NCBI GenBank assembly: GCA_001465935.1 | Contig: LNKV01000023.1 | Coordinates: 62,001-126,000 of the forward strand | Reading direction: 5' to 3' | Source: Clarireedia homoeocarpa | Lineage: Eukaryota; Ascomycota; Leotiomycetes; Helotiales; Rutstroemiaceae | Length of the DNA stretch: 64,000 nucleotides | In this document: one piece after another, positions 56,850-64,000 of the stretch | How positions within the stretch are numbered: position 1 is the stretch's first letter | Layout of the letters: the number at the start of each line of letters is the position of its first letter | The notes under the pieces: generated by a model | What the model saw: the letters and a program-made list of their open reading frames with translations, nothing else | Database searches by the model: none | Told to the model about the DNA's origin: nothing | Made by a program: the position numbers and the translations under genes

Positions 56850-57005
56850 GAAAGAGAGAGACGATGGATGGATGAAGAAGAAGATGATAAAAAGGAGTAT
56901 TATCTTTATATGTGCATATGCCATTCATCGCATAGTATTACATATTATAATTTACCTTTACCTCTACCGTATCTTATCTTATCTTATCTCTCACCTTCCT
57001 CTACC

Positions 57006-57048
57006 AAATGACGCTCCGCTGGCTCTCCGAGGGCCACTGCCGTGGAGG
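57006..57048. repeat. Solo arm of the foldback element
   Basis: AAATGACGCTCCGCTGGCTC and the following 23 bases match either arm of the 13608-13738 element with few differences, but no opposing arm follows. The small inner palindrome (GGCTCTCCGAGGGCC) is kept. Either a deletion derivative or an independent hairpin unit. Confidence 0.8.
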
Positions 57049-57585
57049 CCGACTCGTATATTCTTTTTATATCTTTATATCTTTATATATAGTATAACTT
57101 GAGTTACAGAGTGAATGGATGGATGAATAAATAAACGCAATTCAATTCAATTAGATCCTGTGCTGTGCTGTGCTGTGCTGTGCTGTGTATGTTTGAAGTT
57201 TGACGTACAGTACTGTATGTGTATGTAACTAGTAACTACTTGTGGGATGGGATGGGATGGGATGGGGACTACATACTGACTGTACTGTACTGTATTCAAT
57301 CAATCAATCAATCACCTACAACGTCGAAAGCCAACAGCAACTCAATCGCAATACTTCTCAAAAAGTCACTTGTCACTTGTCACTAACTACTACAACACAC
57401 ATCATGTATTGGTGAATTCATGTCCAAAATAATAATAAAATAAAAATAAAAATCATAGTTACTTTTGGAAATTCAAACTATGCATGCATTTCATTATCCC
57501 TAACCACTAATTCTCTACCTTTTCCCCCATTCCGAATATCATCCATCCAACTGCTACCACTTAAGCACAAATTTTTTTCTTTTTT

Positions 57586-58855
57586 TTACTCTTGCAACTT
57601 AGCCTTCAAGATATCCTTCAAAGTAACCGCATCAGCCGCAAATTGACGGATACCATCAGCCAATTTTACTGTCGCCATAGGGTCTTGGTTGAAGTCGAAT
57701 CTGAAAGTGGGTTGGTCATCAATGTATGACTTCTTCTCGAGGTTCAAAGTGTTGGCATGGCTTGCATCCAACTTCTTTGTTACAGCCTCTTCACTTGATA
57801 TCAATTGCTCCAAAAGATTGGGTGCAATGGTCAAATAATCACATCCGGCAAGTTCGGTAATTTCACCGGTGTTACGGAATGAGGCTCCCATGACAATGGT
57901 CTTGTAGCCAAACTTCTTGTAGTAGTCGTAGACGCCACGGACAAATGTAACTCCGGGGTCTTCTTGAGCAGAGTAGGTCTTGCCAGTGGTGGCCTTGTAG
58001 TAATCGAGGATACGACCGACGAAGGGGGAAATGAGGAATGCGCCGGCTTCGGCGGCAGCGACGGCTTGGACTTGGGAGAAGAGGAGAGTAAGGTTGCAGT
58101 TGATCTGGTGGTCGCGTTGAAGGATACGAGCGGCTTGGATACCTTCGTAGGTGGAGGCGATCTTGATGAGGACACGGGATTTGTCAATACCGATGGATTT
58201 GTAGAGCTAAGAAAGTTAGTACGCGTGGATTCCCGGATGTGGCGATTTTTGCATGTATAACAGAAATACATACCTCGATGATGTGAATGGCCTTGTCAAC
58301 AGTCTCCTTTGTGTCGAAAGAGAATCGCGCATCGACCTCGGTGGAAACCTTACCGGGAACGATGTTCAAGATTTCCTTGCCGAATTCGACGAGAAGACGA
58401 TCGAGGGTGGCGTCGGTCTTTGTCTCGAGATCACCCTCCTTTTCTTTGCCGTATTTGACGGCAACATCGATCAAGTGGGCATATTCGGGTTTCTTGGAAG
58501 CAGCGAGGATGAGAGAAGGGTTGGTGGTGGCATCTTGGGGCTTGTATTTGCCGATTGCTGGGAGGATGGGGGTTAGTATGTGCTGTCGTGTGTGGGAGGC
58601 AGATGGTAGAAACATACAGGCAAAGTCACCTATGTTGAGAGCAAGTCAGTTGAGATTCTTCACTGAGGCGGGGGGGGGGGGGGGGGGGGAGGAGGTGGAA
58701 TTGCTTACCAGAATCCGACACAACGACCTATTCCGACGGGGGAGAAATGATTAGCAGATTGTTTGGTGAGTTTGGTGAGTTTGGTGGGTTTAGTGGGTTT
58801 CCATAGCTTTACTTACGGTGCCGGTGGCCTTTAACTGATCCAAAGAAGAAGGCAT
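57586..58855 (-). CDS. TAL1: Transaldolase
   Basis: Non-oxidative pentose-phosphate enzyme that moves a dihydroxyacetone unit from sedoheptulose-7-phosphate to glyceraldehyde-3-phosphate. Five exons: 58855-58817, 58727-58709, 58629-58618, 58557-58274 and 58206-57586, giving 324 residues, the normal length. Exons 2 and 3 are only 19 and 12 nt, yet joined they restore the invariant VVVSDSGDFASIGKYKPQDA. The Schiff-base lysine is Lys133 in RVLIKIASTYEG. Other family motifs are DATTNPSLIL, CNLTLLFSQVQAVAAAEAG and ISPFVGRILDYYK. Intron 2 holds a 20-base poly-G (poly-C in the transcript). Exon boundaries are supported by phase and by the family sequence. Confidence 0.95.
58670..58689. repeat. G20 homopolymer in a transaldolase intron
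   Basis: Twenty consecutive G on the plus strand within the intron between exons 2 and 3, so the pre-mRNA carries C20. It could form a G-quadruplex in the DNA and is likely to vary in length. Confidence 0.85.
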
Positions 58856-59665
58856 ATTGTATTGTATTTGCTGTTTGTGTGTTGATGGGGATAAGTTGTC
58901 GGTGGTGAGTGGGAAAATTGAGGGAAGAGAGGTAGGTGGGGTATTTAAATTTCGACAAACTGCATCATAAGAATTCAACTCCGCCGGGGAGACGCTAAGC
59001 ATGTGGTGGATCAAAGCGAAGGCCAACAGATGACAGAAGGAGTAGTCTTATTGTCTTGTAGTCTTGTATTGGAGCTGGAGAGGTGTATTTTGGCCGTGGG
59101 AAGGCGTATGTAAATATATAAATGATGTTTACCTCTATACATCTCTCCAGAATTGGTTTATATATATATATATATATATTTCCAACTCCCAATCCCAAGC
59201 CATTGCTGTTACTGTCACTCATCGACCAAGTTGAAGTTCTTCTAATCTTACAAAGTACCACATTCATTGTCTGCCTTCATTCTCCAGCCATATCGCAGTG
59301 GGACCCGGCCACCTGTACGCTGCTCTGGCTGTCGAGGTAGAGCCAATGATACAATAAGCCGCGCCCACCTGCCCAACGTCATGCTCTTTTTCTCCCAACT
59401 CGTGCTCGGTGGTTTTTTATACGCTTGGTGCATCTAGCGGCTCGCGGCCATACTATGTAAGAAGGAGAACTCACGCCCCCGGTGGCTGTTCTTTTTCGTC
59501 GGACCGCTCGGAAAGGAAATACTTGGCTGAGAAGATGTGAGTGAGTGTGTGTGAGTGTGAGTGAGTGAGTATGGCCTCCTATCTGTATCTGTAATATCAC
59601 CAAGCATTCCAATCCATCTTCCTCACGACATGATACTTACTCTATACGATATACGATACGATGAA

Positions 59666-59706
59666 TCTCTACTCTACTCTACTCGACTCTACTCGACTCT
59701 ACTCTG
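59666..59706. repeat. TCTAC/TCGAC pentanucleotide repeat
   Basis: About eight 5-base units mixing CTCTA and CTCGA in the transaldolase upstream region. Confidence 0.8.
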
Positions 59707-60248
59707 TAGAATTCCATATACTTACTTACCACAGTACTTACCACAGTACTTCCTTCCTTCGTATACAAAGCAGTTCTATTTCACCGACCACAGCCCCCCC
59801 CACCACTAACTACACCACTCCACCTCACCCCACCTTCCACAAACACCCTCGCCCCTCGCCCCTCGCCCCTCGCAGCATCAAGGGGCATGCATGCATCCCG
59901 AAAGGAGTTTGGGAACAAACAAACATCGCACCGTAAGTAAAGCACTGTACTGTACTGTACTTGTACAAAGGAACTTAGTTGGTGACACCATCTATCTCAT
60001 GATCTATCCATCTATCTATCTGCCTTGTGTAATTCGATGTGTAACTGCGGGTTGAGTATAGTGTATAGTATAGTACTTGTATAAGTTAGTGATTGCCATC
60101 GTCTGTCTCGACTTTGATGGGGATATTTCCTAATAGGCGAAAATCACTCATGCACAACAACTAGTTCTAGTTCTATCGGCTAAATCGGGATATGTGTATG
60201 GCCAGCTTTTTGTGTCATTCTATCCTGTCTAGTATTGAATATCCATCT

Positions 60249-60360
60249 ATTTGATCTTGGTCTACTCGTATAAGTCTACTTAATCTTGGTCTATACGTCT
60301 ATTTAATCTTGGTCTACAAGTCTATTTAATCTTCGTCTACAAGTCTATTTTAATCTTCGT
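60249..60360. repeat. Degenerate about 24-base tandem repeat beyond BOR1 stop
   Basis: Roughly four to five units of 'CTATTTAATCTTGGTCTACAAGT' with substitutions, e.g. at 60274, 60298, 60321 and 60345. They run up to the BOR1 stop codon region, so they probably lie in its 3' UTR. Confidence 0.7.
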
Positions 60361-60364
60361 CTCA

Positions 60365-62368
60365 TTAAACCATATCCGCGTCCCTTTTCTTTTCCTCCCC
60401 TCTATCCACCACCCCTACTTTCCTCTCCTCACCTTCCCCACGCACTCCTTTCCTTCTATCTTCATCCTCCTCGGGTCCTCCCTCCCTACAAGCCCATCCA
60501 TCCACAAACCGCAACGTCTCTCTTCCCCATATCTTGTTCATAACCAACAACCGCACCGGCATCAACGCAATAATCATCACGGGAAATGCAGGCGCCGCCA
60601 CCGTCAGCGTAACATAGAAAATAATCCCCGTCATCACCATCTGCAACAGCGTATAGCCATGAATGCCCCAGTAATTCTTAATCCCACGTGGCAACGGAGG
60701 GAGCTCCGACGCTGGAGTCAGCATCCAGAAGAAGCGGAAGAGAATTGGGTTCACGGCGAGTGATTGCTCGCCCATGAAGATGAAGAGACCAGCAAGGACG
60801 GATGTTGGCGTTAGACCGAGGACGTGCTGAAAGGGCGGCGAGAGGAAGAGGAGGATCCCGGCCGACTGAAGGAATGACGACCACCGCTGTTCGTAGACCT
60901 CTTGTCTTTCCCGGATTTCAATACGCTCTTCTCCGTTTTCCGTGAGAACGTTGACCGCTTCTACTTTGACGGTGTGGAGGAGAGATTCCGAGTGAAGGGG
61001 AGCTTGTGGTAGCAGGCCATTAGCCGGCGGAATCCCAAGAATCCCGCAGATTGCCGTTGTTGTGCCGAGAAGAACAATATCCCATGCGAAGCCTCCTGGC
61101 TTTTTGGTTCCATAGCGTTCCAGAGTACAGATAATGCTACTGATCTCGTGGTCGAAAAAGAAGAGAATGGTGATGATAGCTCCAGGGATCATAGACAGGA
61201 AGATCCAAGCGACAGGTAATTCCCAGAACTTGACAAAGAATACGCTTCGGTCGGGGCTTGATGGTCGGAATGATGTAGAAACAGCAAGTCGTTCTTGATG
61301 AAGGTTTGCGAGTTCTCCTATATGAGGTACGCCAATGAAGAAGATGATCGATATTGCTGCAGCATACTCCGCAAGGCCCGTGCGGAAGTATCGATGGAAG
61401 AGAGGTTTCCATGAATTTGCAGTCGACAAAGTGACTGCCATAAGAAAGGTTCCTACTGCTCCAATGATTGCATAAAGAAAAGAGTCGAAAGGAACAGCGT
61501 CATGGGTTCGTTGCAATTCTTGTATAGCTTTGTGGAAATAGATTACACTGTTTAGGAGTGAAAATATATCTGCACTGAAATTTGTAACATATTTCATGGT
61601 CCAGTCGTGAGCGTTGAATATCGCAAGAAGGTAGTGCATCCATCCTGCATGAATCAATGACCATGCCATCACTGGAAGAAAGTCTACCTATAGAATCGTT
61701 AGCTTAAGTTTAACTGCCCTCCGGAGAAAAGACGCACGTTGAACGAATCTCGACATAGAGAGTAAATGTTCTCAGCCAACACCGAGAATGGTCCTGTAAC
61801 TCCAAGGATAGTCAAAGGCTGTATTGAGAATCTCGTCGGACGTTAGCTTGCTGTCTCGGAGACCCTTTTGGAAAACTTACAGAGAGAAGATAAGACCGCA
61901 TAACCCTGTACTGAAAACCACTTCTATCGTTCCCCACGTCTTTCCGGTGAGGACATACAGATCACTGGCGAAAGTGATGCCAGGTAAAATATTCGTGAAG
62001 AAGACATATACTGCGCTGGCAAAGATCAATTGATTGAAGCACGTCCAATCCGAGAAATATCGATTCCTAATATTGCGGACGTCTTGCTTGAGTAGTCTGA
62101 AAGGTCGCAGCTTTCCATTGGGCGCAAAGAGCTTCTTCAACTTGACTGTGAAGGGCTTCTTTCCGACTGGCGCCATGTCGGTATACGTGATATCGGCTTG
62201 TTCGTGCCTTTCCTTGTCGAATGCAGTCTCAGCCTGCGGGCCTTGATCGGGATGTGACGATGGAGATGCATGGTTCCTGGCATTCGTTTGTGAGATGGAA
62301 GAGTTATCGGAAATTGGGATCATGGTAGATGCTGAACTATTGTTCGCCGCAGTCTCGCTTCCCGACAT
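60365..62368 (-). CDS. BOR1: Bor1-type borate / bicarbonate (SLC4-like) transporter
   Basis: Plasma-membrane anion exporter of the HCO3- transporter superfamily; yeast Bor1 exports borate. Exons are 62368-61881, 61831-61738 and 61687-60365, joining to 634 residues. The N-terminal 100 residues are polar. Then comes IRNRYFSDWTCFNQLIFASAVYVFFTNILPGITFASDL, the classical start of the transmembrane core. The motif LFSIQPLTILGVTGPF is only recovered if intron 1 uses an unusual GAG acceptor (61832-61834); a CAG nearer the gene would give a stop. Later segments (SSPDRSVFFVKFWELPVAW, GGFAWDIVLLGTTTAICGILGIPPANGLLPQAPLH, RWSSFLQSAGILLFLSPPFQHV) fit the family, including the conserved 'G.PPANGL.PQAP.H'. 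A charged C-terminal tail ends the protein. Confidence 0.93.
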
Positions 62369-62889
62369 GATTGAATAGAATGGCTCTCGAGGTCAAAGAA
62401 GCATTTTGTAGTGTAAGATGCGATGCCTCAACAGATATATAACCGATATACAAGTATAACAGATATATAACCGCCATGATATTACTTGCCTCCTTGTTTT
62501 TAGACTCGAGACACGCCGACGAGGAAATAAACTTTCAACGGGTGGGGCCAAGACATGGGAATCGGGGACTGATGGCCCAACATAGCGGTAGAAGAGAGTT
62601 GGCAGCCCAATGATGATAAGATTCCGAGCTAGAGAATCTCTCTAGCTCCGGCTTGTAACACGAAAAGGGGTCCATGCTCGCTTCTAGGACGGTGAGAACA
62701 TTCCAACATGACAACATTCATGAATCGACCCACGGTAACAACATTCCACCATTCCGACTGCTCAGCCACGACACCGCTTCTTCGTCAAGGCTCTTGCAAC
62801 CTCTCGAGATACTTTGTACAAGCAAGATTACGAGCACTCATATGTGCAAGGTTGAGTATGAGTAACCTCATATAAGTATTTCCAGGGTC

Positions 62890-62890
<1 letters not shown>

Positions 62891-62927
<37 letters not shown>
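62891..62927. repeat. Poly-T run (37)
   Basis: Thirty-seven uninterrupted T. Homopolymer tracts of this length often act as nucleosome-depleted promoter elements in fungi, but may also be slippage products. Confidence 0.9.
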
Positions 62928-62928
<1 letters not shown>

Positions 62929-63050
62929 GCCCGTGTAGATCTATTGTTCGTCCAATAACAATGGCAGGTCTCGTTTTTCAAGGGACCCTCAATGTCGTCA
63001 TGAAGAATTTTATTGGCTGCTTCTCATTTCTTCTCAGCCTCGTCTCAAAT

Positions 63051-63252
63051 TTTATGCCGAGCCGTGCATTAGACGAACAGGACTCAAGGAGGGGTTCTTG
63101 AACTCGAGATCTACAGAAAAAGTAAACAAGCATCGATACACCAGTTGCAACGTTTATGCCGAGCGTGCATTAGACGAACAGGACTCAAGGAGCGGTTCTT
63201 GAACTCGAGATCTACACAACAAGTAAACAAGCATCGATACACCAATTGCAAT
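63051..63252. repeat. 102-base tandem duplication upstream of MTG1
   Basis: Copy 1 starts at 63051 (TTTATGCCGAGCCGTGC), copy 2 at 63153 (TTTATGCCGAGCGTGC). They differ by one deleted base and a few substitutions, so about 95 percent identical. Both contain GACGAACAGGACTCAAGGAG and AAACAAGCATCGATACACCA. The second copy ends 42 bases before the MTG1 ATG, so promoter or 5' UTR sequence was doubled. Confidence 0.92.
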
Positions 63253-63294
63253 GCTTCCTCGATAACATACAAAGTATACTGATCCGCCACCACA

Positions 63295-64000
63295 ATGGCA
63301 CAGTTCATACCTCGTACCGCCTTCCCCACTCAATTGTCCCTCCCCCGCTCCTACTATCTCGGCCATCATGCATCCGGTCTCTCGAAAATGAAGACTATGC
63401 TCTCATCTATCGACCTCATAATAGAATGTCGAGATTACCGTGTACCACTTACTTCCCGCAACCCTCTGTTTGAGCAATCTCTCGCTGGTCGAGAACGAGT
63501 GATTGTATATACAAAGCGCGATTTGGGTAGTAATGAAAAGCCGGCAGACAAAAAGGTAGGTAGCATGCCGCTCGTTCAATTCATACAAAGCTCAGTACTT
63601 ATGCTAAATATTGCTAGAGAGAAGCAATAATAAAAGACTGGCACAAACCCTCCTCCGTCCTTTTCTCCTCCCATAAATCTAAACGCGACATCCAGACTAT
63701 CCTTTCCCTCTGCAAAGAACACGGCGAACGGCACTTCTCGCTCACTGGCTCACGAATCCTCGTAGTTGGCATGCCGAATGTTGGAAAGTCATCTCTTCTC
63801 AATGCATTGCGGATGGCAGGTGTGCAACGTGGAAAGGCCGCCTTCACTGGCGCGCAACCTGGAGTTACGAGGAAAATCGCATCGGGCGTGAAGATTGTGG
63901 ATCCAGATCGCGAAAAGGGCACGGAGGGTGTATATTTGGTCGATACGCCAGGTGTGTTCGTGCCGTTTGTACCAGATGCGGATAGTATGTTGAAGCTGGC
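63295..64000 (+). CDS. MTG1: Mitochondrial GTPase Mtg1, 5' part (cut by window end)
   Basis: A circularly permuted GTPase needed for assembly of the mitochondrial large ribosomal subunit. Exons visible are 63295-63555 and 63618-64000 (open at the end), 214 residues so far. The G motifs occur in permuted order: G4-type TKRD (73-76), then G1 GMPNVGKSS (138-146), G2 Thr in GVTRK (171), G3 DTPG (196-199). The N-terminus (MAQFIPRTAFPTQLSLPRSYYLGHH) suits a mitochondrial targeting sequence, and SSIDLIIECRDYRVPLTSRNP is the conserved start of the domain. The intron is 62 nt with GTAGGT donor and TAG acceptor; joining gives KKREAIIKDWHKPSSV in phase. The 3' remainder is outside the window. Confidence 0.93.

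Larger units (their letters stand above)
56646..57585. other. Convergent region ROM2 / transaldolase packed with microsatellites
   Basis: 940 bases between converging stops. Repeats include GGAAT (56671-56715), G11 (56733-56743), GA (about 56812-56838), G12 (56839-56850), ATCTT (56971-56990), a solo foldback arm (57006-57048), CAATT (57139-57152), GTGCT (57159-57187), the palindrome TACAGTACTGTA (57206-57217), GGGAT (57243-57267) and CAAT (57297-57313). No gene. Confidence 0.8.
58856..60364. promoter_or_regulatory. Transaldolase promoter and BOR1 3' flank
   Basis: About 1.5 kb. Repeats: TA run (59160-59180), GTGA/GTGTGA (59536-59570), TCTAC/TCGAC pentamers (59666-59706), CGCCCCT heptamers (59850-59873), ACTGT (59943-59959), CTAT (60000-60020) and four near copies of a TCTATTTAATCTTGGTCTA unit (60249-60360). 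No gene found. Confidence 0.55.
62369..63294. promoter_or_regulatory. Divergent promoter BOR1 / MTG1 with T37 and tandem duplication
   Basis: About 0.9 kb between divergent starts. It includes the T37 run (62891-62927) and the 102-base tandem duplication just before MTG1 (63051-63252). No gene. Confidence 0.6.

Overview
The window is nuclear DNA from a filamentous ascomycete. The genes carry many short spliceosomal introns (donors close to GTAAGT, branch sites such as CTAAC, acceptors YAG), and conserved fungal proteins are packed on both strands with simple-sequence-rich gaps. The gene set (GH12 endoglucanase, Dal5-type MFS transporter, SPT20 with long glutamine tracts, class II myosin, Rom2-type RhoGEF) and protein flavour fit Leotiomycetes, probably Sclerotiniaceae (Botrytis/Sclerotinia/Monilinia). 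That placement is an inference from memory and was not searched.

Layout. 0-8.7 kb: an 18-bp minisatellite, ribosomal protein eS19 (-), a secreted GH12 endoglucanase (-), the SAGA subunit SPT20 (+) and a twin-CX9C Emi1-like protein (-). 8.9-13.1 kb: YME2 (+), divergent from EMI1 over 320 bp, and an acyl-protein-thioesterase-like hydrolase (-). 13.6-13.8 kb: a 131-bp foldback element and a 14-bp minisatellite. 14.4-21.8 kb: a 2405-residue class II myosin heavy chain (-). 22.7-27.0 kb: a Red1/ZFC3H1-like CCCH protein (+). 28-32.2 kb: a Dal5-like MFS transporter (+) and a secreted six-hairpin glycosidase (-), with a TA-flanked 28-bp inverted repeat upstream of the latter. 33.3-40.1 kb: an F-box protein (-), a processive GT2 glycosyltransferase (+), a relic of a NACHT/WD40-type protein (-) and an SDR (-). 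41-48.6 kb: an RBR E3 ligase (-), Tudor-SN (-) and Cu/Zn SOD1 (-). 51.2-58.9 kb: a Rom2-type Rho1 GEF (+) convergent with transaldolase (-). 60.4-64 kb: a Bor1-type anion transporter (-) and the 5' part of mitochondrial GTPase MTG1 (+), cut by the window end.

Most genes are housekeeping and there is no obvious biosynthetic cluster or operon-like system. Some share themes: myosin II and the Rho1 GEF in cytokinesis and wall integrity, with GT2 at the cell surface; YME2, MTG1 and perhaps Emi1 in mitochondria; GH12, the six-hairpin GH and the Dal5-type carrier in extracellular nutrition. I did not find a clearly novel system. The less ordinary signals are non-coding: two inverted-repeat (MITE-like) elements, one with a solo arm 43 kb away; an excess of pentanucleotide microsatellites; a NAGNAG acceptor in the endoglucanase; 19-nt and 12-nt exons in transaldolase; and a decayed NLR-like fragment. 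No convincing tRNA, rRNA or CRISPR was seen.
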